A stretch of DNA of 64,000 bases from Echinicola shivajiensis. GTDB lineage: Bacteria > Bacteroidota > Bacteroidia > Cytophagales > Cyclobacteriaceae. The position numbers and the translations under genes are program-made. The stretch is from positions 62,001 to 126,000 of the forward strand of contig NZ_JAHHZM010000007.1 in NCBI RefSeq assembly GCF_018642165.1, in the 5' to 3' direction. The notes under the pieces were generated by a model. That model saw nothing but the letters and a program-made list of their open reading frames with translations, did no database searches and was not told where the DNA came from. Positions 52,095-61,777 of the stretch are shown one piece after another (position 1 is the stretch's first letter; each line of letters begins with the position of its first letter).

Positions 52095-53573
52095 ATGAAG
52101 ACTTTTCCTTTTATACTAATCTTTATGTTCACAACGGTCCTATATGCCCAAACAGATGAATTAGAGAAGGGTGTTGTTGACATTAATCTGAACAAGCAGA
52201 CAGACAATATCACTGTGCTGATGGCAGCAAGTTCAACAATGAGCCAAGGACTTACTGTAAAGTGGCCAGACAAATCTCCTAAGCATTTTTGGGTGGAAGG
52301 GTTTAATGATATAAATCAATCCTTGGAATGTAGAGTGAATGTCAAAAAATCTGGTCGCTTTCATGTAGACGTATTATTAAGTGCCAAGCCGCAAGAACAA
52401 TTCGAAATTCAGGTGCTCAATAATGGTTCAAACTTACTATTTACCTCTTCAATAGATGGATGGGATAAAATTGATGGGGGAATGATTTCCCTCTCAAAGG
52501 GAGAAAATATCATTCGTTTGATCAAAAAGACAAATAAATCAAATGTGTCCGTAAAGTCCTTGGAACTTATTGAAGAGGACGAATTGAGTGATTATAGAAA
52601 AAGAGTTGAACAGTTTAAGGTGAGTACTGATTGGTTTGCTGATACAGGATATGGCTTGATGTTTCAATATGGTCCTTGGGCCTATCCCCAAAAAGGAGAG
52701 GAAAGAAAGACCATGGATGAAATGGCGCGTGATTTTGATATTAATAAATTCGTTGCCATGGTAAAAGAAACAGGAGCATCTTATGTTATTTGGTCGCTCA
52801 CTTGGTGGGATTATAAATTAATGATGCCTTCGAAAAGTGTCGACAGGATAATCGGTAATAGTGAAAGAACGTCCTCGGAGAATTTTATAGGCAAATTGGC
52901 CCATGAACTTAAAGCAAACAATATTCGCTTTATGCTTTATTATCATTTAGGACATGCCAGTCATATGGGAGGAAAAACTGATTGGTGGCAAGCCCAAAAA
53001 TGGCCAGAGGAGTTTGCGGCAACAGGAAGCGGACAACGTGATGTGTTTTTTGCCAACTGGATGGATGTGATCAAAGAAATTGGTGAGAACTTGGGAGAGG
53101 ACCTTGATGGTTGGTTTTTTGACGATGGATTGGTGTATTATCCTGCCCCATTCGAAAAAATGGGTCTTGCTGCAAGAGCAGGTAATTCGAATCGTTTGAT
53201 TTCATATAATCCATGGATCTGTGCAGATTATACAGAATTTCAAGATGTTTATTTTGGCGAAGGTAGTCATGGAGAAGTCAGGGCAGGTAGCTCGCCAATT
53301 GGCGGAAATGGTGTTTTTAGATCTGGTCCCCACAAAGGCTTATTGCAGCATTCCATGTTTATAATGGAAGGTGATTGGGGAATTCATAAACCTAATCAAA
53401 AAATTGAAACGAAAATATCAAAAGAGAATGCCTTAAAATGGTTGAATAGTGCGATAGAAAGGAAAGTGCCACTTTCATTTAATTTATTGATGTGGGAAGA
53501 CGGCACTGTGGCAGCTTCTTCTGTGGAAATATTAAAGGAATTGAAAAAGGAGCTGGATAAAAAAGACAAATAA
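52095..53573 (+). CDS. GH29-like protein with N-terminal carbohydrate-binding-like domain
   Basis: A 492-residue secreted protein (signal MKTFPFILIFMFTTVLYAQ). Residues about 25-165 form a beta-sandwich with SGRFHVDVLLSAKP and KGENIIRLIKKTN, as in CBM35/CBM6-type modules. The catalytic-like part (about 180-485) has a GH29-type barrel with YGLMFQYGPWAY after strand 1, YVIWSLTWWDYKLMMPS where GH29 normally has the HH pair, and GWFFDDGLVYY with Asp343/Asp344 at the nucleophile position. It is clearly remote from classical fucosidases. The frame is open from 52041, and ATG 52080 is an alternative; 52095 gives the cleanest signal. Confidence 0.7.
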   Translation: MKTFPFILIFMFTTVLYAQTDELEKGVVDINLNKQTDNITVLMAASSTMSQGLTVKWPDKSPKHFWVEGFNDINQSLECRVNVKKSGRFHVDVLLSAKPQEQFEIQVLNNGSNLLFTSSIDGWDKIDGGMISLSKGENIIRLIKKTNKSNVSVKSLELIEEDELSDYRKRVEQFKVSTDWFADTGYGLMFQYGPWAYPQKGEERKTMDEMARDFDINKFVAMVKETGASYVIWSLTWWDYKLMMPSKSVDRIIGNSERTSSENFIGKLAHELKANNIRFMLYYHLGHASHMGGKTDWWQAQKWPEEFAATGSGQRDVFFANWMDVIKEIGENLGEDLDGWFFDDGLVYYPAPFEKMGLAARAGNSNRLISYNPWICADYTEFQDVYFGEGSHGEVRAGSSPIGGNGVFRSGPHKGLLQHSMFIMEGDWGIHKPNQKIETKISKENALKWLNSAIERKVPLSFNLLMWEDGTVAASSVEILKELKKELDKKDK

Positions 53574-53591
53574 GAATATTTTCTCTTAGAC

Positions 53592-53623
53592 AAGCACGTC
53601 AGGAGCTAGTACCTGACGTGCTT
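53592..53623. terminator. bidirectional terminator
   Basis: AAGCACGTCAGG (53592-53603) and CCTGACGTGCTT (53612-53623) form a perfect 12-bp stem with an 8-nt loop, followed by TTAT. It serves the rightward GH29-like gene and probably the leftward GH105 gene. Confidence 0.85.
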
Positions 53624-53661
53624 TTATAGTTTATTGGAGTTATTTAGAAATAGACAATTCT

Positions 53662-54786
53662 TTATTCCATCAACTTATACATTTCTGAAGCGGCCAAAAG
53701 GAAACAACCTAGACCATAATCTTCAAAATCAGGTTTGCTAGTGTAAGTTACCGGTTGGCCATCTTTGGGCTCTTTACCAGTACCCTGAAGAAAGCCCAAA
53801 TAGCCATTGTCATGAATGGCTTCTTTTGAAATGGCATTCCAGGCCTTGGTGATGGCCGGCATATAGACATCTTTTTCTAACAGTCCATTGTTGACTCCCC
53901 AGGCCATACCATACAGAAACAAAGCGGTACCAGAGGTTTCCTTACCTTCAAAATGGTTAGGGTCGTGCAGGCTGACATTCCAAAAACCATCAGTTCTTTG
54001 TACGGTCAAAACGGCCTTCAGCATACGTTGAAACATTTGTACATATTCAAAGCGATGAGGGTCATCTTGAGGCAAAAATTCAAGGGTACGCACCATAGCA
54101 GCCACTACCCAGCCGTTTCCCCTAGACCAATAACAATCATTCCCATTCGGTTCTTGATAGGGAGGAAGAAAGTCTTTGTCTCTCCACCACAAATTATCTT
54201 GAGGGTTAAAAAGGCCTTGGGTAACCTTGGTATCCATATACATTTCATACATGCGTTCCGAATATTTCCTGTCGCCAGTTAAGCTGGTCAATTGGGCAAA
54301 AACCGGCATGGCCATTTGAAGAGCATCGATCCAATCCCAATCATTGATTTTATAAGTCTCCAGCATATCGTCCACGGAAGACTGGATATCCCGGATTCGC
54401 TCCGGCTGTGGGTCTATTTCATATAACATGATATAGGTTTGGCCTGCGCAGTGGTTGTCGGCATGACGGGTTTGGGCCCCGTTTCTTAAGCCCCACTGGT
54501 GTGCTTCTCCCCATTTCACGGCATAGTCATAATAGGCTTTGTCATCTTTCAATGCATAAAGGGCCATGAGTCCTTCATAGTATACCGCGCGGGTCCATAG
54601 GTTACTGGACCGTTCTTTGTTGGTGATGACATTGACTCCTGGGTCAGGCCATTTATTCATCAAATACTGATTGGTCAAGACCATTTGGTCCATGATTTCT
54701 TTTTGGGAGGGTAGCTCTTGGGCCCTGGTCCAACTAGCCGAAAATAATAAGGCAATAAGTAGAACAGCTATACGGTTATTTTGCAT
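53662..54786 (-). CDS. GH105 unsaturated rhamnogalacturonyl hydrolase-type enzyme
   Basis: A 374-residue secreted (alpha/alpha)6 enzyme (signal LLIALLFSASWTRAQ) of normal GH105 length. Key blocks are LWTRAVYYEGLMALY, GQTYIMLYEIDP, NDWDWIDALQMAMPVFA with the catalytic Asp, DCYWSRGNGWVVAAMVR and DGFWNVSLHDP. The family removes 4,5-unsaturated uronic acid from lyase-generated pectin fragments. It is distinct from the GH105 lipoprotein at 11689, so the locus has two such enzymes. It is downstream of the leftward GH28 gene, with a 573-bp gap, so its own promoter is likely. Confidence 0.9.
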   Translation of the reverse strand: MQNNRIAVLLIALLFSASWTRAQELPSQKEIMDQMVLTNQYLMNKWPDPGVNVITNKERSSNLWTRAVYYEGLMALYALKDDKAYYDYAVKWGEAHQWGLRNGAQTRHADNHCAGQTYIMLYEIDPQPERIRDIQSSVDDMLETYKINDWDWIDALQMAMPVFAQLTSLTGDRKYSERMYEMYMDTKVTQGLFNPQDNLWWRDKDFLPPYQEPNGNDCYWSRGNGWVVAAMVRTLEFLPQDDPHRFEYVQMFQRMLKAVLTVQRTDGFWNVSLHDPNHFEGKETSGTALFLYGMAWGVNNGLLEKDVYMPAITKAWNAISKEAIHDNGYLGFLQGTGKEPKDGQPVTYTSKPDFEDYGLGCFLLAASEMYKLME

Positions 54787-55359
54787 GATATATTGAATTG
54801 TTTTTTAGCATTAATGCAATTGATCTTCTCGAAGATAAAAACATGCCTGCAAATAGGTATACTGATATGTCCTGATCATGATTTGGAATAAGGATATAAT
54901 GACAGGGAGTTTTTAAAAAAAAAGTTAAGTTGGATTTTTAATTTACGTTGTTATTTTGAAATGACGAGTTAAATTTAAAAATGGTATTTTTTGATCAACT
55001 CATTGGTGAACAATTAAGCGCTGTTACATTGTTCAGGATTATTTTTAACTGGCTGCTTATGGTTTAAAACTCAAAACTATTGGATTGATTGTTACAATGT
55101 TAATAGTTTAGATGATCGTTAAATCAGGTATTTATTGAAAGCATTTTAAAATAAAGTGCCAAGAATAGATTTGAAGTGAAATTCGATCTATCTGGAACAG
55201 TTTAATACATAGTCCACAAATAGATACAGATGAACACAGATTTGTAGTGAATGGATAATACCTATCTGTGTTCCTCCTTTTAATCTTTTGGCTAGACCAT
55301 AGTGAGTGGTCATCTTGAAATCATGATGTTTTGTTGTTCTGGCTACTAAGTAAAAAAAC
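54787..55359. repeat. gap with an inverted repeat (55232-55273)
   Basis: The 573-bp gap between the GH105 and GH28 genes has no gene. GAACACAGAT (55232-55241) and ATCTGTGTTC (55264-55273) are complementary, and the left part (ATAGATACAGATGAACACAG) has the wording of dispersed intergenic repeats in Bacteroidota. The promoter of the GH105 gene should lie near 54790-54900. Confidence 0.4.
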
Positions 55360-56691
55360 TTATTTAGCTATTTTTTTATCATTAAGTGTAATGTTCTCCA
55401 GTTGAAGATTATGGATATAATCGATATCGATTCCTTTTTCCTCAGGAGCAGAAAGACTCAGGTTTTTTAGGCTTACTTCAGACACCTGGTATTGATCTGA
55501 AGATTGGGTATTAAAGATGCGATCACATTCCAGATTGATATTGTGGAAAGATATGTTATTTGCAGCAGAAGTTTTGATGCCGCTTTCACCCTTTAGATCG
55601 AAAAACTGAGTCCAAGGTTTGATATAGAGCATATTGGCTGCATTTCCACTGATGTTCTCCAGCTGGATATATTCATAATGCTGCGGGGTGTCGGGACGCA
55701 TTTTGAGCCATAGTAAACGGGTAGCATGAGAAACCTTTGTTCTACGCAAGATGATATTCCTATTGTGAATTGATTCACTTCCACAGGTCAAGGCGCTGTG
55801 GCAGTAGCCAAACTCACAGTCTTCAATGATGATGTTGTAGTTGCCGCCGTTATCTGGGTCCTTATCTGCATTTGGTCCTTTCCCGCCCTTTAGGGCGATG
55901 GCATCGTCATTGACCGACATGTAGCAGTTTTTGACCAATACATTTTTGCAGACATCCAAGTCGATGGCATCTGAGCTAGGTGCTTTTTCCTTGGCAGGTT
56001 GGTGTGGAGCAAAAATATACAAGCCCAAGATTTTTACATTTTCGCATTTGTAATAGTGGGAAGTCCAAAAGGGAGAATTGATCAGGCTGATATCGGATAC
56101 TTGCACATTCTTGCTGTTGGAAATAAAGAGCAAGCGAGGACGCATTTCATCCACATTGGTGCAGTTCGGGTTCCACTCTCTTCTGAGCCAAAAAGCTTTC
56201 CAGAAGCGCAGGCCGTTGCCATTGAGGGTGCCTTTTCCTGAAATGGTGAAACCATCCAAACCGTCAGCATTGACCAGCGCAGCAAAGTACTTGCGGTTTT
56301 GTCCCTCAATACGTGTCATCAATAGCTTAAAGTGGCTGATGTCATCACTGCCTTTAAGCACAGCACCCTCTTCCAAATGCAGGTGAGTGCCTTGCTTGAA
56401 AAACAAAGAACCACTTAGGAAAGTCCCTGCTGGGATGATAATTACCCCACCACCTTCTTCATGTGCCTTGTCTATAATGGCTTGGATTTGCGCTGTTTGT
56501 AAAAGGGTACTGTCCTTTACCACTCCAAAGTCAGTAATTCGGTAATGTTTTCCCAGTTGGTCAATATCAGTAGCTTGGGTGTCACTGAACCAATCTGGCA
56601 CAGGAGAGCCATCAGGAAAAGTGTCTTTTTGTGCAAAAGAATTAGTGTTGAAAATTATAAGGAGAAGGAATAAAATCAGGGAGTTTCTCAT
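55360..56691 (-). CDS. GH28-family beta-helix glycosidase
   Basis: A 443-residue secreted protein (signal MRNSLILFLLLIIFNTNSFA) with a GH28 fold: YRITDFGVVKDSTLLQTAQ at the start and HLHLEEGAVLKGSDD. The active-site region is PSSDAIDLDVCKNV, MSVNDDAIALKGGKGP, GYCHSALTCGSES and LWLKMRPDTP. The usual NTD, QDD, GHG and RIK motifs are thus partly changed (SSD, NDD, CHS, LK), which suggests a specificity other than plain polygalacturonan. It is transcribed leftwards, from the repeat-rich gap next to the hybrid sensor gene. Confidence 0.85.
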   Translation of the reverse strand: MRNSLILFLLLIIFNTNSFAQKDTFPDGSPVPDWFSDTQATDIDQLGKHYRITDFGVVKDSTLLQTAQIQAIIDKAHEEGGGVIIIPAGTFLSGSLFFKQGTHLHLEEGAVLKGSDDISHFKLLMTRIEGQNRKYFAALVNADGLDGFTISGKGTLNGNGLRFWKAFWLRREWNPNCTNVDEMRPRLLFISNSKNVQVSDISLINSPFWTSHYYKCENVKILGLYIFAPHQPAKEKAPSSDAIDLDVCKNVLVKNCYMSVNDDAIALKGGKGPNADKDPDNGGNYNIIIEDCEFGYCHSALTCGSESIHNRNIILRRTKVSHATRLLWLKMRPDTPQHYEYIQLENISGNAANMLYIKPWTQFFDLKGESGIKTSAANNISFHNINLECDRIFNTQSSDQYQVSEVSLKNLSLSAPEEKGIDIDYIHNLQLENITLNDKKIAK

Positions 56692-56986
56692 GAGGTATTC
56701 AGGTTATTGTTGGTTTAATTGTCCAGTCAATCTACGTGATTTGGCCTACGGTTTTCTACGATCACTTATTTTTAAGCTTGAAAAGGGAATTTAGGCAATC
56801 CCTTAAATAGATCAATCCTGTATTGTTCTGGTCTCCAAAAAATTACTTTTCTATTTAATATTAGATTTTGATTATTATGTGTATCCGTAATTTTGCACGT
56901 ACTGGTTTATAGGCATAATATGGTATCGAAAAGTAAGGATGGCCCTTGTTGGGGCAGGTTTTAAGGAAAATGGGCAGGCTGTTAAG

Positions 56987-57149
56987 AAAATGAGCTAGCT
57001 CGCGTCGTGGAACAGCGAGATCCGCTCATTTTTAGGCCGGAACAGTTTTCTTAAAATTAAATTGGGATAAAGGATTCCTATATTAAAGATAAATCGGTAT
57101 ACCCAATTTAAATGCCGCACCACCGGCCTAGTCCCGATAGCTATCGGGA
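56987..57149. repeat. structured intergenic element of nested inverted repeats
   Basis: Within the 972-bp gap 56692-57663, AAAATGAGC/GCTCATTTT (56987-56995, 57024-57032) encloses CTCGC/GCGAG. Next, GGCCGG and CCGGCC bracket about 95 bp that contain TAAATTGGG/CCCAATTTA. The end is an 18-bp perfect palindrome, TCCCGATAGCTATCGGGA (57132-57149). The whole looks like a MITE or REP-type element. The rest of the gap has no convincing gene; small leftward frames at 56995-57183 and 57204-57443 are not called. Confidence 0.55.
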
Positions 57150-57663
57150 TTTGGTCCTTTTCATCAATGGAAATGCGAAGCATTCATGATGACCTTTAAA
57201 AGTCTATATATACCTGAATAAAAGGACAGAAAAAGAATTATAAAAGCATAAACCAAAGAAAATATAGCTACGTGCAACATTGCGAATAGTCATATTGATT
57301 ATTGAAAAAATAAATGGTGGTTTAAATAATGGCTTCTTTTGTTGTATCCCATTGTCTCGCAATTTTTTAGTTTGACCCCTCTCGTTGAAAAGGCCTTTTT
57401 GAGTTAAAAAAATAAAATCCCCATGGTGGATAGGTTGGGTCATTTTTGAATTCTTCTATTGCGCACAAAGAACATTTAAAATTAATCCAACTCTCGCAAA
57501 CCATGGAGACCTTACTGAAATTATTAGCCCTAAGCTTAGTTTAACTAAACTTCTTCAATCTGCTAAAATTTAGCTGAGAAGGGCTATCCATAACGTGCAG
57601 AAACCTATCATTTTTGAACATTAAGGCAAGTGATAGGTTTGTAAGGTATTGATTGTTAGTTTT

Positions 57664-60600
57664 TTAATTGTTTTCAGTCTTTTCTTTGATAAACTGGCTT
57701 GGAGAGGAACCGAAGTGTTTGGCAAAAGCCCGGGTGAAATTATTGGGGATGCTATAGCCGACTTTGTAGGCCGTTTCTGAAATATTGTATTGGCCACTCA
57801 ACAAGAATTCAGCAGCTTGATTCATTCTAAAGGAGGTGACAAAATCTGATGCGGATTTATTGGTCAAGGCTTTGATTTTTCTGTAAAACTGGGAGCGGCT
57901 CATATTTAACTGCTCCGCCAGTGAGTCAATGTCCAAGTTTTCGCTTTCTAAATTGGATTCAATTAACTGGCGGGTTTTTTCAAGAAAAGCTACATCCGTA
58001 GCATTGACCGCAATTTTCTTCAAGTCCTTGGCAGAGCCATTGGAAAAAAGTTCCCTTAAGCGTTTCCGCTGCTCAAGAAGGTTGTGGACCTGGGCCCTTA
58101 AAACAGATGTGTCAAAAGGCTTGGTCACATACGCATCAGCGCCCGTTTCATAGCCCTCTGTTTTGGCTGCGGCGGATTGCCTAGCGGTCAACAGGATGAT
58201 CGGAATATGGCTGGTGCGCTCATCAGTTTTTAATTTTTCACACATCTCCAACCCATTCATGTCCGGCATCATCACGTCACTGATGATCAAGTCAGGAATA
58301 TGGTTTGTTGCACTTGCCAGCCCCTCTAAGCCATTGTTGGCAGTGATTACTTGATATTCCTGATCAAAGTTCATTTCCACGTAAGATCGAATGTCATCGT
58401 TATCATCAACCACTAAAATTACAGCTCGATCAGGATCAATATTTTGAGAAACCGGGTTCTTTTTCTCATCTCCCTTGCCCTCAAAAGCAAGAGGTTCAGT
58501 GTTGGTGATTACTGTTGGTGAAGTTTCTGATGACGTTGTGTTGTCTGGAAGGAAAACTGAAAAGCAAGATCCCTCTCCCAATTCACTGTCCACCATGATT
58601 TTGCCCCCGTGCAGCGCGATTAGCTCCTTGGTGAGACTTAAGCCAATTCCAGAGCCTTTGTACTGCTTTTTATTATTGCTGGCTTGATAGAAAATCCCAA
58701 ATACTTTTTCCAATTCCTCTTTAGAGATGCCTTGTCCGGTATCTTTTACTTGGATAATTACTCCCTTCTTGGGCTGACTGGTTTCCTTTAGTTCCAGGGT
58801 GATTTTTCCTTGATTAGGGGTGAATTTGAAGGCATTGGATAGCAAGTTGTTCAGTACCATGGTCAGCTTGGCATGGTCAAAAGGCATAATCACTGGTGTT
58901 GAGTTGGTCGTTACTTTGAAAGAAATTTGTCGTTGTTTGGCCATTTCTTCAAAGGAGGCGGTCAGGCTACGCACAAAGGCAACTAAATCAGAATCCTCCA
59001 AGTCTAACTGCAAGTGCCCAGATTCGAGTTTTCTAAAATCCAACAACTGGTTGACCAGGGCCAATAATTGTTGGGCATTTCGGTGCATCAGTTGGTAGTA
59101 CTGCTCAGCCACCTTTTGTTGGGGCTTTTCAGCAATTAGCCTTTCCAGCGGGTCAATAATCAGCGTCAGGGGTGTCCTGAATTCATGGGATACTTCTGTG
59201 AAGAAATGGAGTTTGGCTTGATGAATGGCTTCTCTTTTTCGAAGCTGAATTTTTGAATTCAAGTAACGATACACGAGCCAGGCCAAGGTGCAAAACAGCA
59301 TGAAATATATTAGCATTGCCCACCAGCTTAGCCACCAGGGAGGAAGGATTTTGATTTTTAAGGTCGTAGCAGTTTCATTCCAGAGACCATCACTGTTGGC
59401 TCCGTGAACCTTAAAAGTGTAATCTCCTGCAGGAAGGTTAGCGTAGGAAGCCGTGGGTCGGGAAGCATCTGTGAAAATCCAATCCGCATCATACCCTTCT
59501 AGCATGTATTTGTATTTGTTGCTGCGAGGGTTGGCGTAATGCAAAGCTGTAAATTCTAGCATAAAAGTTTTGTCCCACCAAGTGAGTGTAATTTCTTCAG
59601 TAGCCAGCAAGGAGTTTTCAAGGATTATCCGGTCATTGACCTTATTGCCTATTTGTACAGCTTGGTGCATGACATCGAGCTGTGTCAAAACTACCTTTGG
59701 GAGATAGGGATTGGCTTTGATTTGACTGGGCTGAAAAGATGTCAATCCATTTGATCCACCAAAAAAAAGCATTCCGCTGGGAGTATGCTGAAAAGCTGCA
59801 TTTTGTTTGAACTCATTGCCCTGAAGGCCATCTTGCATGTTGAAGCTTTGCATTGCGCCAGTCTTGGCATTTACTTTTGTCAGTCCTTTGGTGTGACTGA
59901 CCCAGATAAACCCTTGCGCATCAGCTGACAAGGCTGTGGTAAAGTCGTCTGGGAGGCCGTTTTGCTTGGTGAAGTTTTGAAATCGATTATTTCTTGGATC
60001 CAGTTGGCTCAGGCCAGCATCTGTGGCAGCCCATATATTTCCCGCTTCGTCTTCTGCCAAGGAATAAATTCGATTACTGAGAATTCCATTTTCTTGGTCT
60101 ATATTTTCAGTATAGTTGGTGATGGTAAACTCCTTTTTGCCTATAAAATTGGGAGGAGGGGAGAGCTTGCTCAGTCCACCTTCTTCTGTAGCTACCCAAA
60201 GGTTGTTTTTCTGATCCACCAACAGGTCCATAATTTGGTTTCCTGCTAATCCCGATGCCTTATTGATACAATGAAACTCATCTAAATTGCGGTCGTATAA
60301 GGCAAGTCCATTATAAGTACCTACCCAAATGGCGCCTTGTTGATCTTCTGCTATGGCAAATACACTGGGATGGCACATGTTTAAGCTACAGTTTTTAAAC
60401 TCATCCTTGGCAGGGTCATAATATGCCAGTCCTTTTTTTGTCCCTATCCAAACTAAGCCTTGGCTGTCGCAGAATAAATTTCGAATCATTAAATCGTTGA
60501 GAAATTTACTGCCTATATACGTGTATTTGTTTTCTTTTTTCGAAGGATTAATAATGGTGATTCCATGGTTTTCCGAGCCGACCCAAATTCTGCCATGATG

Positions 60601-61329
60601 ATCCATTGTCATGGCCCTGACAACATTGTCAACCAAGCTTTTTCCTGCTGGTCCTTTATGGTAATTCACAAAGGGTTTGGTGTTCAGGTCAGCATGACTG
60701 ACACCGCCTGACTGTGTGCCTACCCAAAAATGCTGCTGGTCATCCAGATAGATGTATTTGGTAATGTCATCAGATAAGGAGGAAGGGTCGTTTTGATCGG
60801 ATTGATAAAGAATTGAGTCGCCTGTTTCTCTATTAACCTGCAAAAGCCCATTGGAAGAGGTGGACCATTCATAGGAAGCGTTTGAAATTCTTTTTACATT
60901 ATAACGGTACTGAACATTGATTTTATCGAGGATGTATGGTGGAGTGTTGTCCCTAGAGATTCTGTGAAAGTTTTCCTTTTCATAATTGTAGAGAAACAAA
61001 TAGTCTCGGGGCTCTACTTCTATCCAAATATTGTTCAGTGAATCGGTTACAATTGCGCTGACCCTGTTGTCCGAAAGGGCTGTGGAATCATTTTCATTGG
61101 CTCGGAATACCTTGACATGATAGCCATCGTAGCGAACAGCCCCTCCCCAAGTCCCAAACCACATAAAACCATACTTGTCCTTGGTGATCGAATAGACTGA
61201 ATTTTGGGGAAGTCCATCATTGACTGTCAGGTGCTTAAAATTCAATTTGGTGTCTTGGCCATACCCCATTTCTCCATGGAAAAGAAAGAGTGAAAAGAGT
61301 AGAAATGCAATTATCGAAATTCGGGACAT
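57664..61329 (-). CDS. hybrid two-component sensor/regulator (HTCS)
   Basis: A 1221-residue single-protein two-component system of the type that controls Bacteroidota polysaccharide loci. Order: signal (about 1-25), periplasmic propeller repeats (about 30-580, with repeated WFGTWGGAVRYDG and VWVGTYNGLALYD-type blades), a Y_Y_Y domain (about 590-660), a membrane helix (about 665-690), HisKA with His715 in SHEFRTPLTLI, HATPase (NNLLSNAFKFTPNQG, DTGQGIS, GSGIGLSLTKEL), a receiver with Asp1018 in ISDVMMPDMNG, and an AraC DNA-binding domain (about 1115-1221). Start ATG 61329 is preferred because it begins the signal; the frame is open to 61389. It likely senses an oligosaccharide and drives nearby GH genes, either side. 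Confidence 0.93.
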   Translation of the reverse strand: MSRISIIAFLLFSLFLFHGEMGYGQDTKLNFKHLTVNDGLPQNSVYSITKDKYGFMWFGTWGGAVRYDGYHVKVFRANENDSTALSDNRVSAIVTDSLNNIWIEVEPRDYLFLYNYEKENFHRISRDNTPPYILDKINVQYRYNVKRISNASYEWSTSSNGLLQVNRETGDSILYQSDQNDPSSLSDDITKYIYLDDQQHFWVGTQSGGVSHADLNTKPFVNYHKGPAGKSLVDNVVRAMTMDHHGRIWVGSENHGITIINPSKKENKYTYIGSKFLNDLMIRNLFCDSQGLVWIGTKKGLAYYDPAKDEFKNCSLNMCHPSVFAIAEDQQGAIWVGTYNGLALYDRNLDEFHCINKASGLAGNQIMDLLVDQKNNLWVATEEGGLSKLSPPPNFIGKKEFTITNYTENIDQENGILSNRIYSLAEDEAGNIWAATDAGLSQLDPRNNRFQNFTKQNGLPDDFTTALSADAQGFIWVSHTKGLTKVNAKTGAMQSFNMQDGLQGNEFKQNAAFQHTPSGMLFFGGSNGLTSFQPSQIKANPYLPKVVLTQLDVMHQAVQIGNKVNDRIILENSLLATEEITLTWWDKTFMLEFTALHYANPRSNKYKYMLEGYDADWIFTDASRPTASYANLPAGDYTFKVHGANSDGLWNETATTLKIKILPPWWLSWWAMLIYFMLFCTLAWLVYRYLNSKIQLRKREAIHQAKLHFFTEVSHEFRTPLTLIIDPLERLIAEKPQQKVAEQYYQLMHRNAQQLLALVNQLLDFRKLESGHLQLDLEDSDLVAFVRSLTASFEEMAKQRQISFKVTTNSTPVIMPFDHAKLTMVLNNLLSNAFKFTPNQGKITLELKETSQPKKGVIIQVKDTGQGISKEELEKVFGIFYQASNNKKQYKGSGIGLSLTKELIALHGGKIMVDSELGEGSCFSVFLPDNTTSSETSPTVITNTEPLAFEGKGDEKKNPVSQNIDPDRAVILVVDDNDDIRSYVEMNFDQEYQVITANNGLEGLASATNHIPDLIISDVMMPDMNGLEMCEKLKTDERTSHIPIILLTARQSAAAKTEGYETGADAYVTKPFDTSVLRAQVHNLLEQRKRLRELFSNGSAKDLKKIAVNATDVAFLEKTRQLIESNLESENLDIDSLAEQLNMSRSQFYRKIKALTNKSASDFVTSFRMNQAAEFLLSGQYNISETAYKVGYSIPNNFTRAFAKHFGSSPSQFIKEKTENN

Positions 61330-61703
61330 GTTTGCCGAGTAATAAATGATGCCAATAACGAAAGTAAAATTTATTTCTTGATATACCATGGGGCACTTAC
61401 ATGCAATGATTATTGTTTTTTTTAGTTACAGTCATCTACAGTTATTTAATCCTTTAAATTTTCGTGTCCTCACATATCAACGATGTTTTTAAGCTCCTGT
61501 ATTTAGAGCACCTCAAGCTTCTTCAGCCCTATACCTTAGTTTTTAACTTTTTGTGAAATTTAATTGCAGCCCAATTATCTCATAACAGTGCAGAACGGTT
61601 TTAGATAATTTTTGCCATAATTTGATCAGGCATTCAGTCTTTATCATGTTTAAAGAGCGCGGCTAATCGTGAAGGCTGTTCAACTTAAATAGAAGTATCA
61701 ATG

Positions 61704-61725
61704 GTTATTGATTCTAACCAATAAC
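61704..61725. promoter_or_regulatory. inverted repeat upstream of the PKD lipoprotein gene
   Basis: GTTATTG (61704-61710) and CAATAAC (61719-61725) are complementary, 52 bp before ATG 61778, in the 448-bp divergent gap with the HTCS gene (61330-61777). It is an HTCS-binding or hairpin candidate. The rest of the gap shows no gene. Confidence 0.3.
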
Positions 61726-61777
61726 TGTTGGTGTTTTTTTTATGCCACTATTCAACTCACACCCAAAACAATCTATT

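Noticed and set aside
56995-57183. Leftward 62-codon frame in the repeat-rich gap
   Set aside because: Lies inside nested inverted repeats, including an 18-bp palindrome; probably carried by the element and not a functional gene.
57204-57443. Leftward 79-codon frame
   Set aside because: No motif or start signal, low-complexity C-terminal part; not enough support.
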